Shown in pieces: positions 13,038 to 23,578 of a stretch of 28,027 bases of DNA. Location of the stretch: positions 1 to 28,027 of the IMG/VR virus record IMGVR_UViG_3300009127_000025; one strand, 5' to 3'. The number at the start of each line of letters is the position of its first letter. Within the stretch, counting starts at the first letter, position 1. The position numbers and the translations under genes are program-made. The notes under the pieces are model-generated. The model had not been told where the DNA came from. It did no database searches and was given only the letters and a program-made list of their open reading frames with translations. The stretch is from a virus.

Positions 13038-14786
13038 ATGGCAGACATAGATTGGAAGAGGCGGATAGCAGACAGGGAAGGTGAGCTCAACGCCTTGAGA
13101 AGCCGTTGGAAAACCGACGAGGACCTCTTGTACTTGAAAGAGTATAAGATGAAGCGCCTCGATGGGCAAGAAGAACCTGGTGAGAGGACGTATAACATCA
13201 CTCTCAATGACCCGGCCACTTTCGCAGCCCGTGTGATCGCTGTCCTTATGGGTGCTTACCAACAGGAGCTCGTCGAGGGAGATGGTCTCAGTGACAGGGA
13301 CACAACCGAGATTGAGACACTACTCCGACATGCGGAAGAAGAGGCAGCCGAAAGGCTGGTCAACCGTGGGCTGTGGCCTGCGTACGCACATGCGGTCGAA
13401 CAAATGTGCATGAGAGGTCGTGCCGCTTCGAGGCTCCTTGTACGGCTGAAGGACGGTAAGGCCATCATAGACGATACTCCACTCGATGCCCGGTATGTCG
13501 TATGGCAGTTTGACTCTGAGGGGTTGGAGTATATCGCATATAAGGTAACAAGACGCCGGTCGGAACTTGAGGCGGAGTATCCTGATTATGACCTGGCATC
13601 TACGGCGGATACGGCTGAACTAACTGACCTATGGACCCGGAGGCACAACCAGATATGGGTCAATGACATCGATGTCAGGAACGAGAAACACCAATATGGA
13701 GAGTGTCCAGGTGTCTACACTATCTGCCCGGCCGGGTCTATGCTCGCTGGTGATGGCTCTATCGCTCACCACGGAGAGGGCATCTTTGCCGCTGACCGGG
13801 GTCTGTGGCCAGAGATGAACCGTGCTGCGTCTATACTCCAGACTCTCAATGTTACCTCATTCAATCAGGGCCTTCAGTTGGAAAGTGATGCTGGAGCAGA
13901 GGGCGCACTGCCAGAGAAGGACCCGAGGACACCATGGGCGATAACGGCGGTTGAGAAGAGGGGCGGCTTTAAGCTCATTCCAGTCGCGGATATCAGGAAC
14001 GCAACAAGGCATCTACTCTCAATGCTGGAGGGGCGCATTCAGCGTGGTGCTCTCCCGGCAATCGACTATGGTAACCTTACTTTCCCCTTGTCGGCGGTGG
14101 CAATAGCACGGTTGACGGAAGGACGGGACCAGATATTCGTACCCCGCATACAAGGACTGGCGTTGCACCAGCAGGCCAAGAGTCGTCTCATCATCCGGCA
14201 ACTGAAAAGGCTCGGTGGTGAGATTGAGTTAGGGGCCGAAGGGCACAGGCGCACGTTCAGCGTGGCGATACTCAATAAATCCTTCTCCATTAAGTACCGC
14301 TACTTCAGTGAGGCACCGGAGCAGAAGATAGCCAACTACGCCGTTGCCGAGGCAGCGAAAGCGGCCGGCCTTTCAGACGACACGATATTCCGTGACATAC
14401 TCAGACTGCCCGACCCAAACGGTGAGCACCGTAAGAGGCGAGCAGAGAACGCCGAGCGTTTGGACCCGGTGCTGTCTCTGTACCGGCATTGCCACAACCT
14501 GATTGAAGAGGGCAAGGACGTTGAGGCTAGGCTGATGAAGACCTCTCTCCTCAGGATGCTACGTGAGCGGGGTATTGGCAAGGAAGAGGAGTCTGTCCAG
14601 GCCGGTCCGCCGGCGATACAGTCTGCACCTTTGGTGCCCTTGCTTTCCCGGGGGGAGTCGACAGGAGCGAGGGGTCCGAACCGTGATGTCGAAGACATAT
14701 CAGAGGCGCTCCAACAAGCCGAGGACAACAACGAAAAACAGGCCGATATTATGAGAGCGGCGAGGGAGGTGGAGGCTCGTGGTTGA
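13038..14786 (+). CDS. Portal protein (putative)
   Basis: 582 residues with the overall pattern of podovirus-like portals. A helical N-terminus (MADIDWKRRIADREGELNA) leads to a segment on the capsid wall side (NDPATFAARVIAVLMGAYQ), then a mixed stem/wing region with the HHGEGIFAADRGLWPEMNR motif, and a long helical crown (about 350-480). A Glu/Gln-rich disordered tail ends EVEARG. It has the expected size and position: downstream of the terminase, upstream of a giant protein, scaffold and coat. As a dodecameric ring it would form the DNA channel. No single motif proves it; the assignment rests on size, order and overall pattern. Confidence 0.75.
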   Translation: MADIDWKRRIADREGELNALRSRWKTDEDLLYLKEYKMKRLDGQEEPGERTYNITLNDPATFAARVIAVLMGAYQQELVEGDGLSDRDTTEIETLLRHAEEEAAERLVNRGLWPAYAHAVEQMCMRGRAASRLLVRLKDGKAIIDDTPLDARYVVWQFDSEGLEYIAYKVTRRRSELEAEYPDYDLASTADTAELTDLWTRRHNQIWVNDIDVRNEKHQYGECPGVYTICPAGSMLAGDGSIAHHGEGIFAADRGLWPEMNRAASILQTLNVTSFNQGLQLESDAGAEGALPEKDPRTPWAITAVEKRGGFKLIPVADIRNATRHLLSMLEGRIQRGALPAIDYGNLTFPLSAVAIARLTEGRDQIFVPRIQGLALHQQAKSRLIIRQLKRLGGEIELGAEGHRRTFSVAILNKSFSIKYRYFSEAPEQKIANYAVAEAAKAAGLSDDTIFRDILRLPDPNGEHRKRRAENAERLDPVLSLYRHCHNLIEEGKDVEARLMKTSLLRMLRERGIGKEEESVQAGPPAIQSAPLVPLLSRGESTGARGPNRDVEDISEALQQAEDNNEKQADIMRAAREVEARG

Positions 14787-14964
14787 AAACCTTACGCATG
14801 AAGAGCTGGATAGCGAAGTAATGGAAGCTCTGGCTGACTACGAGAAGGCTCAGAAGGCAAAGGGCGGGGCCCGGAGTGCCTTGAGTGCCTTCACGGAAAA
14901 GCTCAGCCGTAAGCCCAAGGTAAATCTACCCGTATTGCAAAGAGGACAGCGAGGGCAGCAGTGA
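14779..14964 (+). CDS. Small helical protein between portal and giant protein (61 aa)
   Basis: Starts at a GTG (14779) that overlaps the portal stop by eight bases, after GGAGGTGGAGG. The product has a helix (LTHEELDSEVMEALADYEK) and a basic tail (KLSRKPKVNLPVLQRGQRG). It ends with a GTGA overlap into the 2218-residue gene, so all three are translationally linked. Function is unknown. Confidence 0.6.
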   Translation: MVENLTHEELDSEVMEALADYEKAQKAKGGARSALSAFTEKLSRKPKVNLPVLQRGQRGQQ

Positions 14965-17900
14965 CACTACCAACCCACGTAGTAGAAATTGACCCGGCGA
15001 GAAAAGCGGCAGAGGCTCAGAGGGCGCTATCGAAGAAAAAGAAGCCGGCGGCGGAGCAGGAACCGGAGATTAAGATAGGTCCTGAGGGCGAAGTCGTCCC
15101 TGAAGTCAGCTGGCTTCGGCAGCCCGAGAAGAGGGCCAGGTGGGCAGAGAGATGGAGAGCGGAAAGAAGGCCGACTGCCGAGGAACCGGCGGTTGGTCCG
15201 CCCCTGGTTGCTGTGCCCGAACCCCTTTGGGGCGGTGGCGGCGGCATCAGTGAACCGGGGGAAGGTGCCGAGCAGCCGCCAGTCGTACCAACCGAACCTG
15301 ACTTGCCTACCAGAGCACGTGAGGCCCTGACTGAGGTCTTCCCGGAGAGAGACGTAGAAGAGCTCGTGCTTGACCTGGAGAGTGCCTATGCCCGTATCGC
15401 TGAGATTGCGTCGACTCTCGAAGGCGTAGTGCCGCCGTTTGAGAAGCAGCCCATGGAGATAGAGCGGGCCGGTCTTGAAGCTGACCTTGACAAGTTTTTC
15501 ATGGCGATATTCGAGTACGGTCGGACGTCCGGTACCGAGTCCCTCCTCCGTGCTATGGGAGCTACCAGGGAAGAGGTTGAAGGCTTCTTTGCCGTAGCAA
15601 AGCAGGCCATACCGGAAGAAGGCTCACCCGTTGAAATGGAGACTGTGGACGGTGAGATAGTCCACGCGACCATCTTCCCGGACTTCTCCGTTTCTGTCGA
15701 GGGCCGCATTGTCGGCAGGTTTGACCCGAGCACTGGAGATTGGGAGGAGCAATACGTCCCGACATCTCGGAAGGAAGCGTGGGAGCGTTATCAGGTCCGG
15801 CTTGTCGAGGTCGCCAATGAGTATGAGGACGTGGCCGACTGGACGCGGAAAGGATGGGAGGATAGGCGGAAGCAGAACCCCGAGAGAGTGCAGGCTTGGT
15901 GGGATGCCAAGAATAAGGCTTGGGACGAATACCTGGTAGAGTACGGTCTGACCTTCGGCGCTTTGTCATTCAGGAAGTTACTGGCTCCGGCGGCGGAGTG
16001 GGGAGAGAGGTATCTTGGTCGGCCCTGGGAAGTCCTGCTTATGGAGGTTGCCGCTCGTACGGCGCAGGCCAACAATGCCATCAACAGGGCGTTGGGTATG
16101 GAGGAGTTTGGAGCTAACCTCGACGAGGAAATCCAGGCTGTCCGCCAGATGGACGAGTTGTATGAGACATACGGCTGGCAGGCCATCTTTGCCGATGAGG
16201 TACATGGGGTGTGGGAAGACTTCAAGGAAGTTGCCGAGGAGAAACGTGGTACTGGCGGTTTCCTTACTGCGCTGGAATGGGCCAATCCTGTCTATCTTAT
16301 CCCGATAGGCCGATTTTTCGGGTGGGGTTCAAGGCTCTCCAGCAGGGTGCCGGTGATCGGCAAGGGTATGGAGCGCACCGCAGCCGCCGTGCAGTATCTT
16401 GAGTTGCAGGCCGGTAAAGCCATAGCATACCCGATTGTGAAGACACTCCGAGCTCCCGGGCGGGTACTGGAGAATGTAGGCGAGAAGCTCGGCAAGAAGT
16501 ATGTCCAGCAGTCCGTCAAGAGGAGCAGGTACCTGGAGCTCGCTATCGACTTGCCCGCCAATGAAGAGCTGCTCAATGGGGTCTTGGTCGATAACTGGAT
16601 GAAGAGGGTTATCATCAATGCCTCGAAGGTCAAGCCGGTAAGGGTGGGTGTCGAGAAGGCACTCGGCTGGCGAATACTCGTCGAGCGGCAAGGTACTCTC
16701 ATTGATGACATCGTTGGTCGTGGTGCTGTTGTTCATGCCGAAGTAATGAGACGCGGGCCCAATGTGGCTAGGGTCAAGGTCAACGAACTCCGCAGCCTAG
16801 TGAAGGACCCGGTCAAATACTTCGGCTTCGATGACGCAGCCTTCTCTACCAGCATGGCCAAGCGTTTAAGGAAAGGCGAGACGGTGACTCCAGAGGTCGG
16901 CACACTGGAGCACGTCTTCACCAGACCGGAAGCCTACAACTGGAAAGGCATGGACTTGGGGCTGGAGTATGTGACTCGTGTCCACGAGGTCAATACCCAG
17001 GTGCTCAACTTCCTCAAGAAGCAGGGCGTCCCGCCTGAGGGTGTGCTCGAAGACTGGTGGATACACCGGGTGGTAACAGGCAGGGTGGATGCCGAGGGGG
17101 AGCTGCTCGCTCTCCGTGGACGGCCCGGTCGTGGTGGCTTTGCCATCGGCAAGCGAGCGTCCTATGACTTCAAGAGAAAGGCTCCCACGATGGCTGAGGG
17201 CATGGCGTGGGGGGTCAAGTACAGCCCGAACATTGAGGACTCCGTCGGTACATACATTCAGGAAGCGTATAAGAAGGTAGCCGACCATCGGTTTATTGAC
17301 TATGTGGCGACGTTCCCTGAGATTAGTGCCGTCACGCCTGCGGAGCGTTTCGTCAGCCAGTTCCCCGAGTTGGCGGCAGAAGTCGTGCAGACAGCCAAGC
17401 TCAAGGCCGATGCGGAGATATTCCGGGGCCATATTCAGAAAGCGATTGAGGGCTGGCGTCCAAACAAGCAGACACTCAATGCCATTGATAGGCGCTTCCC
17501 ACAATGGAGTGCTGAGTTCCGCCGTCTGATAGCCAAGCCTGCCCAGGTCGAGGAGGAGTTGCGAAAGCTACTACTCCAAAACAGGAGGATAATCGACGAC
17601 CTTCAGAAGCGCCTTGTCGTTGCCGAGAAGGTTGACGTCCGGGCCACTGCCGAACGTGCGCGCCAGGAAGGTTACCGCATGGCTCGCCAAGAAGTGCCTC
17701 CAGACTTCAAGCTGCGTGAGGCTTTCGAGGTCATGGACCATAGCGATAAGCTGGCCTTTCGAGAGGCTATGGAAGGGCAGATAGTCGACCTTGACCAGTT
17801 GTTTGCTGAACAGGCTGCGGAACTAGAGGTGCTGTCGTCTTTCCTGAAGGACGATGTACTCTGGCACCATCAGATGATGCTCGGGCGGCGTAAGGTAGGG

Positions 17901-20900
17901 TGGGCATATTTCTTCGGTAAGAAAGAGGGTCTGCTCCGTGAGACAATCACGGTAAAGGAAGCGCAGGCGCTCCTCGGACGGGATACGCCCGTGGGCTGGG
18001 CTCTCGATGCAAAGGGTCGTGTCAAGACTGATGTTCTACTGCCCGATGTGGTCGAGCGCCTGGAAGATACACTCGGTATAAAGATAGGCACGGCTGACGA
18101 CTTCGTTGAGCGGCTGGTCAAGGCTAATGAGATGGAGAACACCGTCGCTGACCTTGATTTGCTCATGGGCATAAGCAAGGAACGGATGCAAGCCGTCGAG
18201 CGCATGATACACATACTCGACGATGTGACCGTGAAACCTGGCCAACTTGCTGAGTTCAGACCGATAGAGCCCGAACCGACTGTGCCAAAGGCCGAACCTG
18301 GTATGCCGGAGGCCGGACTCCAGAGGGACATCTTCGGCTACGAGCATCCGGTCTACCCAAAGGGTAAGGGTGAGGTCACACAAATCAGCATGGATGACGC
18401 TGTTAAGCTGGCCAAGGCGTATGATGACGCCGGGCTTCCTCCTCCTCGGGACGTGGTTATCAAGCCTAAGATTGAGGGTGTGCCGGAGTTGTCAGCAGCG
18501 ACGAGCTTCGAGAGAATTACATTGAAGGTCCCGTCTGAGCTCACTGAGGCGCAGAGGAAAGCTGCGCTCAAGAAGCTCAAGGTAGATGTCGGTGACCTGC
18601 TCAATACAAGGAAAGCCAGGCTTGCTCTGGTAAAGGCCAGGAAAGCAAAGGAGATGGCCATGTCCAGGCAGCCGCAGATTGGCGAGGGCTACCTGATGCA
18701 GCCGTTCGCCGGCGGTAAGATATACGAGCGGACATTCATCGACTCTTTCAACAGGTTCTTCGGACATGAGGGCGGGCTGCCGGGACTGACGGTTGTCGCG
18801 GATACTGCGGGCATACTGCGAATTACTAAGGCGGCGCTGGACTTCTCTATCATGTCCATTCAGGGATTGCCGGCGTGGGGTATTGCTCACGCCTATATGG
18901 TTACTAACCCTGCAATCGGCTCGAAGCTGATGGCTTCATGGTACAAAGCCTTCGCTATGTCTATTGAGGCTGCATTTGCTCCGGAGACGATGGCCAAGTA
19001 TATGACGAAGCACCAGAAGACGGTCATGCAGCGTGTCAATATGGGTGGCAGTGTGGCCAGCGTGGACTTCTTCGCAACTCTCGAAGCCAGGGCCGGGCTT
19101 GGTGGGTGGGCAGAAAAAGCAATGGGCAAGATACCACTGAGGCCATACCATCGTGCCGAGGCTGCCTTCTTTGCAGGCGGTGAAGTCGTACGTGACGAGT
19201 TCTGGAAGATACTCTCTCCGAAGGCCATCGCTCAAGGAAAAGAGTATGAGTTGGCCCGTTTCCTCGACCGCATTACTGGTATCTTCGACAGCAAGGCGGC
19301 GGGTGTACCTTTATCTGTCCGCCAACTTGAGCAGTCTTTCGTATGGTTCGCTCCCAACTATACAAGGGCTTGCCTCACTGTTGTCGGGGACATCTTCAGG
19401 GGTGGCTATACAGGCTCAGAGACTCGGAAAGCTCTCGGTGGCCTGATTGCTGCCGGCGCCTCCTACTACACCGGTGTCCAGTATGCCCTTGCCACTGCCG
19501 AAGGCCAGTCACACGAGGACGCCATGGAGACTGTCCTCGAAGGTTTCGGTGTCGTGAAAGACCCGATTACAGGAGAAACCAAGTGGGCCCCCACAGGTCG
19601 GTTTATGACTATTCAGGTGGGCAACTACCGTATGGGCGTGGGCGGCTTCTGGTACGGCCTGGTGAGGTTGGCAGGGAACATTATGGCCACGGCTACGGAG
19701 GCTGGCGACCGTGAGCGTGTAGACTTCGTCAAGATTATCAAGGATGGTGAGGCCAACCGCGACAATCCTTTCGTCTACTGGTGGTACACAAGGTCATCGC
19801 CGATAGTAGGCACAGGCATAGAACTGGCGACCGGCAAGGACTTTCTGGGCTATCCTTTGGAGAGCCCGATGGATTACGCCCGGTACGTGGCGACACGGTT
19901 CGAGCCTATCTGGATGGAGCAAGGCATAAACTGGATGATACCGGGCATGGCCCGTGACCATGAGGTGCCAGAGGATAAGGCGAAGTATCTTGTGCCTCTG
20001 GGCGAGCTCTTCGGTCTGAGGACCTTCCCTGACAGTGCGTGGACTGACTTCTATGACAAGGCCAGCGAACTCATCAAGCACATAGAGAGGAGTGCGCTTG
20101 ACCCGAAGCAGGTCGAGGCATGGCAGAGAGGCAATCTGGAGTGGCGCTACCTGACGAAATCCCAGCAGATACAATTATTGTCTCGCTACCCTGAGCTGCA
20201 GGAACTCTACGAGACTGCACAGACAGACAGCTTCGTTAGGGACTCGGAGGAGTGGAAGGCGTGGGGTATGCGGACTGACGAAGAGCAGACTGTCTACTAC
20301 GGACGGGGTGCCAGCATAGTCGAGCGTCTGAAGGCGGGCGACCTCAACACCAGGGCTCTCCGGGAGAAGTGGGGAGACGCTGGTCAGAATTACGGCGTGG
20401 CGCTTGACTCCATAGCTCGGGACCCTCATTACCAGAACATTTACGACTACTTCGAGGAGAAAGAAGCCAACGGTGATAAGTACGGCTTCATGGATGACCT
20501 GGCTCTCTCGGAGTATGAGTTGCTGATGTTCTCGGACTTCACGGATAGCCATGGCGAACCCGATTGGGATGAGAGAGACCGGCGCATAGATGATTTCATC
20601 GAGAAGTGGGGCGAGGACACATACCTCCGTATCCGACAGATGTACGCGGACAAGAAGGCGATGGCGGGGCTTGACCCGATGCTCCTCCGTCTCTCTGACG
20701 ATAAGGACAAGCTCGGCCGGACATACTGGAGGCTACCACGAGCTCCGTACATTGAGCTCGATGAGAGCGAAGTGCCGGCTGAGTCGGTCGCACTCTGGAA
20801 GCAGGCTCAAGGGCTGGAAGATAACGAACTTGAAGCCTTCCTGGGCGCCCACCCGGAATTAAATAAGGACTGGCGGGCCGAGTACCGCAAGGCCAATCCT

Positions 20901-21617
20901 GAGCATGATGCCATGTTGTCTCTGTGGGGATACGGTGGCAAGCTTCACAGTAGAGAAGCATATGACCTGGTCCTCAAATGGGCTGGTGAGTTGGGTATCC
21001 CCCTCGCTCAGATAGGTCTTGGTCTACCTCCGGAGAGCCTCATTGACGACTACTTCGGTCTGAATGCCGTCGTGTCTGAACACAGTGGAAATAGCGCCGA
21101 GGCCAAGTTATTCAAGCTCCAGCATCCCCGGTACCTGGAGTGGGGCTTGGAGCAAGGTATATGGAGTGATGACCTGTCAGATGAGAGCGTTGAGGCGCTG
21201 AAACTCAAGGTGGAGATGGGTACATTGCCAGAGGGCTCAGTCGAACGAGCTCAGATGTCAAAGAGGATTGAGGCATACGAGAACGATATGCCAGAGGCTA
21301 TGATAGAGACCTATGTCGACTGGTACATGGTCGACCGGTCCGGGTATGAAGATGACTGGTATCTGCTCTCGAATGGAGCATTTTACAAAGAGATGGTCAG
21401 GAGCGGTATATGGCAGGACCGGGACTTCTCAAAGGTGCCCACTCGTGAGGTCTTCGCTCTCTATGAGGAGTACCAGACTCTCGGTAAGGGTGCTCCGCGG
21501 ACTGCCTTCAGGATACTTCACCCTGCGCTCGATAATTGGTTCCATGTGACCAAGGGGTACAAGCTCTTAACTGAGCTTATTGATAAGGCAGAATATCTCG
21601 CTGCCGAACAGAAATGA
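14961..21617 (+). CDS. Giant polyvalent/internal virion protein (2218 aa)
   Basis: One uninterrupted frame of 6.7 kb starting at GTG 14961 (GTGA overlap), nearly a quarter of the window. Residues 1-120 are disordered and charged. Residues about 695-710 hold EDWWIHRVVTGRV, followed by a GxxxxG basic stretch and GMAWGVKYSPNIEDSVGTY (about 745-765), a pattern I associate with large phage 'polyvalent' proteins. Hydrophobic helices occur near 1277-1320, 1490-1515 and 1555-1580, with FAPNYTRA near 1463. The last 600 residues contain recurring Trp/Pro helical units such as AHPELNKDWRAEYRKANPE. No lysozyme, protease or polymerase motif was seen. The location between portal and scaffold suits an internal protein packaged in the head and ejected with the DNA, forming a conduit across the envelope. 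Confidence 0.7.
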   Translation: MTLPTHVVEIDPARKAAEAQRALSKKKKPAAEQEPEIKIGPEGEVVPEVSWLRQPEKRARWAERWRAERRPTAEEPAVGPPLVAVPEPLWGGGGGISEPGEGAEQPPVVPTEPDLPTRAREALTEVFPERDVEELVLDLESAYARIAEIASTLEGVVPPFEKQPMEIERAGLEADLDKFFMAIFEYGRTSGTESLLRAMGATREEVEGFFAVAKQAIPEEGSPVEMETVDGEIVHATIFPDFSVSVEGRIVGRFDPSTGDWEEQYVPTSRKEAWERYQVRLVEVANEYEDVADWTRKGWEDRRKQNPERVQAWWDAKNKAWDEYLVEYGLTFGALSFRKLLAPAAEWGERYLGRPWEVLLMEVAARTAQANNAINRALGMEEFGANLDEEIQAVRQMDELYETYGWQAIFADEVHGVWEDFKEVAEEKRGTGGFLTALEWANPVYLIPIGRFFGWGSRLSSRVPVIGKGMERTAAAVQYLELQAGKAIAYPIVKTLRAPGRVLENVGEKLGKKYVQQSVKRSRYLELAIDLPANEELLNGVLVDNWMKRVIINASKVKPVRVGVEKALGWRILVERQGTLIDDIVGRGAVVHAEVMRRGPNVARVKVNELRSLVKDPVKYFGFDDAAFSTSMAKRLRKGETVTPEVGTLEHVFTRPEAYNWKGMDLGLEYVTRVHEVNTQVLNFLKKQGVPPEGVLEDWWIHRVVTGRVDAEGELLALRGRPGRGGFAIGKRASYDFKRKAPTMAEGMAWGVKYSPNIEDSVGTYIQEAYKKVADHRFIDYVATFPEISAVTPAERFVSQFPELAAEVVQTAKLKADAEIFRGHIQKAIEGWRPNKQTLNAIDRRFPQWSAEFRRLIAKPAQVEEELRKLLLQNRRIIDDLQKRLVVAEKVDVRATAERARQEGYRMARQEVPPDFKLREAFEVMDHSDKLAFREAMEGQIVDLDQLFAEQAAELEVLSSFLKDDVLWHHQMMLGRRKVGWAYFFGKKEGLLRETITVKEAQALLGRDTPVGWALDAKGRVKTDVLLPDVVERLEDTLGIKIGTADDFVERLVKANEMENTVADLDLLMGISKERMQAVERMIHILDDVTVKPGQLAEFRPIEPEPTVPKAEPGMPEAGLQRDIFGYEHPVYPKGKGEVTQISMDDAVKLAKAYDDAGLPPPRDVVIKPKIEGVPELSAATSFERITLKVPSELTEAQRKAALKKLKVDVGDLLNTRKARLALVKARKAKEMAMSRQPQIGEGYLMQPFAGGKIYERTFIDSFNRFFGHEGGLPGLTVVADTAGILRITKAALDFSIMSIQGLPAWGIAHAYMVTNPAIGSKLMASWYKAFAMSIEAAFAPETMAKYMTKHQKTVMQRVNMGGSVASVDFFATLEARAGLGGWAEKAMGKIPLRPYHRAEAAFFAGGEVVRDEFWKILSPKAIAQGKEYELARFLDRITGIFDSKAAGVPLSVRQLEQSFVWFAPNYTRACLTVVGDIFRGGYTGSETRKALGGLIAAGASYYTGVQYALATAEGQSHEDAMETVLEGFGVVKDPITGETKWAPTGRFMTIQVGNYRMGVGGFWYGLVRLAGNIMATATEAGDRERVDFVKIIKDGEANRDNPFVYWWYTRSSPIVGTGIELATGKDFLGYPLESPMDYARYVATRFEPIWMEQGINWMIPGMARDHEVPEDKAKYLVPLGELFGLRTFPDSAWTDFYDKASELIKHIERSALDPKQVEAWQRGNLEWRYLTKSQQIQLLSRYPELQELYETAQTDSFVRDSEEWKAWGMRTDEEQTVYYGRGASIVERLKAGDLNTRALREKWGDAGQNYGVALDSIARDPHYQNIYDYFEEKEANGDKYGFMDDLALSEYELLMFSDFTDSHGEPDWDERDRRIDDFIEKWGEDTYLRIRQMYADKKAMAGLDPMLLRLSDDKDKLGRTYWRLPRAPYIELDESEVPAESVALWKQAQGLEDNELEAFLGAHPELNKDWRAEYRKANPEHDAMLSLWGYGGKLHSREAYDLVLKWAGELGIPLAQIGLGLPPESLIDDYFGLNAVVSEHSGNSAEAKLFKLQHPRYLEWGLEQGIWSDDLSDESVEALKLKVEMGTLPEGSVERAQMSKRIEAYENDMPEAMIETYVDWYMVDRSGYEDDWYLLSNGAFYKEMVRSGIWQDRDFSKVPTREVFALYEEYQTLGKGAPRTAFRILHPALDNWFHVTKGYKLLTELIDKAEYLAAEQK

Positions 21618-21698
21618 TATTACCCGCCCTTCGCAGCTATGGTAGGCAGGTGTGTATGGGTAGCGCCGACGGGCAAGGAATAATCAAGGGGGTTTGTA

Positions 21699-22442
21699 AT
21701 GTTGGACGAAACCAAACCTGATGACCGGGACACTTCTGATACACAGGAGCCTTCTGGTGAGAAGGAGGGCGGTACTTCGACGCCTGCCGCATCCAAAGAA
21801 GCGGACAAAACAAAGGAGCTCAACGACCGACTTTCATCTCAAGGTCGAGAGGTGAAGGCGCTCGGAGAGCAGGTTACCCAACTCACCACCGAGAGAGACG
21901 CTGCGGTTGCACAGGCCACGACAGCCCGCACGGACGTCGACGATGTCCGCAAGCAAATCCGCGAGCTGAAACGTGAGGGTATCGGTGATAACGCCGAAGC
22001 CATCAAACTGTTTCAGCTTGAGGAGGACCTTGTGGGAAGAGAGCGAACGCTCCGTGATGCTGAAGCGGCCTTGACCACCAGGGAGACGTCTGTCAAAGCA
22101 CGAGAGGCTGTTTTGGGTGTTACGGCACTCGGAGCGACCATAACTCGCCTGGCCAAGGACCACGGTGTCACTGAAAAAGAACTGGAAGACACCGGCATCA
22201 CAGATGCTACCCAGTTGGAGAAAGTGGCTCGTGTGATAGGGCAACGGGGCAAACCGAGAGACCCTCAGCCCCGGAAAGAAAATGACGCAAAAGGTGATGA
22301 CAAGGGAGACGAAACCGAGCCCGCCTCAGTGGATGGTCCAGGTGGGACAGCTACTCCTAGCATCGAGCAACTGGATGAAATGCCGATTGCTGATTACTTT
22401 GCGGCTAGGCGGAAGCAAGACCCTACTCTAAAAATCGGATAG
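21699..22442 (+). CDS. Scaffold protein
   Basis: 247 residues after AAGGGGG. The N-terminus is acidic and disordered (DETKPDDRDTSDTQEPSGE). The middle (about 40-150) is a long coiled coil (LNDRLSSQGREVKALGEQV, then LVGRERTLRDAEAALTTRE). The C-terminus is again acidic, closing with MPIADYFAARRKQDPTLKI, a short helix of the kind that binds coat protein. This composition and its place immediately before the coat gene are typical of scaffolds. The 80-base gap upstream holds no gene. Confidence 0.78.
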   Translation: MLDETKPDDRDTSDTQEPSGEKEGGTSTPAASKEADKTKELNDRLSSQGREVKALGEQVTQLTTERDAAVAQATTARTDVDDVRKQIRELKREGIGDNAEAIKLFQLEEDLVGRERTLRDAEAALTTRETSVKAREAVLGVTALGATITRLAKDHGVTEKELEDTGITDATQLEKVARVIGQRGKPRDPQPRKENDAKGDDKGDETEPASVDGPGGTATPSIEQLDEMPIADYFAARRKQDPTLKIG

Positions 22443-22446
22443 GTAA

Positions 22447-23553
22447 GTGACACAGACTCTTATTACTCCTAGCATTGTAGCGAAAGAGGCCCTGCTCCAG
22501 CTCGAAAACAACACGGTCATGGCCAATCTCGTTCACAGGGACTTCTCCAAAGAGTTCAAGAAGGTTGGTTCCACAGTCACCATTCGCAAGCCGGCTACTT
22601 TCACTGCAACTGCGGTCTCGTCCACAGTAGCAGTGCAGGAAGTCGTTGAGGGAAGCGTCCAGGTCGTACTCAACCAGCTCCTCGATGTCTCCGTAGAGGT
22701 TACGGCAAGCGAGTTGACCCTGCAAATCGTCAGCTTCTCCGAGCAGGTCATCCGGCCTGCCATGATTGCCCTGGCTGACAAGGTGGATACACTGCTCACG
22801 GCCCTCTTCGTTGACATCGCAGGCCATTCGGCGGTATCGTCCACTGCTGCGGTGAGTGACGTCGCCAACCTGAGAGCTCAGCTCAATATCCAGAAGGTCC
22901 CGTTCTCTGAGAGACGTGTGGTACTGCACCCGGTCACAGACGCCAGGTACGTCCCCCTGGACTCCTTCCTCAACGCTGACAAGCGCGGAAAACCCCTCAC
23001 CATCGACGATGCTTGGCTCGGTCGTGTCCTGGGTATGGACTTCTACGTTGACCAGAATATCGCCACTCACACCAGCGAGGTCGTGGATACGGCCGGTGCC
23101 ATGAAGGGTGCGGCTGCTGCGGCTGCTACGGCGGCTACGGTGGACGGCCTGACCGACAATGAGGTCATCGCTGCGGGCGACGTGTTCAAGGTTGCCGGAA
23201 ACGACCGGGGCTATCTCATCCTCACCGGTGGTACGGTAGCATCCAACACGGCCACAATCACCTTCACCCCTGCCGCGACTGGTGCCTTTGCCGACAACGC
23301 AGTCGTGACCTTCCAGGCTACTCACGACGCGAGCCTGGCGTTCCACAAGAACGCCTTTGCCCTGGTGTCGGCACCCCTGGAGCCGCCTCTCGGCGGAGCA
23401 AGCTACGCTGTGGAGTCGTACAAAGGGCTGTCCTGCCGGGTCGTGTTCGATTACAACATCACCAGCAAGACGAACCAGATGTCCATCGACTTCTTGTGTG
23501 GTGTGAAGACACTCGACAAGGAACTGGCAGCGCGGTTCTGCGACGCTCAGTAG
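22447..23553 (+). CDS. Major capsid protein, P22 coat-like (HK97 fold)
   Basis: 368 residues from a GTG at 22447, after AGGTAA. The N-terminal arm and segment FSKEFKKVGSTVTIRKPAT, the middle SLFVD-like helices, a Thr/Ala/Gly-rich insertion near 215-290 (DNEVIAAGDVFKVAGNDRG, then NTATITFTPAATGAF), and the closing LSCRVVFDYNITSKTNQMS and FLCGVKTLDKELAARF form the layout of the P22 coat family. The insertion corresponds to the extra domain of that family. It is the shell subunit and directly follows the scaffold gene. Translation is tightly coupled (four bases between genes), and a hairpin terminator follows. Confidence 0.85.
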   Translation: MTQTLITPSIVAKEALLQLENNTVMANLVHRDFSKEFKKVGSTVTIRKPATFTATAVSSTVAVQEVVEGSVQVVLNQLLDVSVEVTASELTLQIVSFSEQVIRPAMIALADKVDTLLTALFVDIAGHSAVSSTAAVSDVANLRAQLNIQKVPFSERRVVLHPVTDARYVPLDSFLNADKRGKPLTIDDAWLGRVLGMDFYVDQNIATHTSEVVDTAGAMKGAAAAAATAATVDGLTDNEVIAAGDVFKVAGNDRGYLILTGGTVASNTATITFTPAATGAFADNAVVTFQATHDASLAFHKNAFALVSAPLEPPLGGASYAVESYKGLSCRVVFDYNITSKTNQMSIDFLCGVKTLDKELAARFCDAQ

Positions 23554-23578
23554 ACGTAGTGCACAAGGAAAAACAGGT

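Noticed and set aside
22423-23346. 307-residue minus-strand frame opposite the capsid gene
   Set aside because: Shadow of the coat gene, which has the P22-type pattern on the plus strand.
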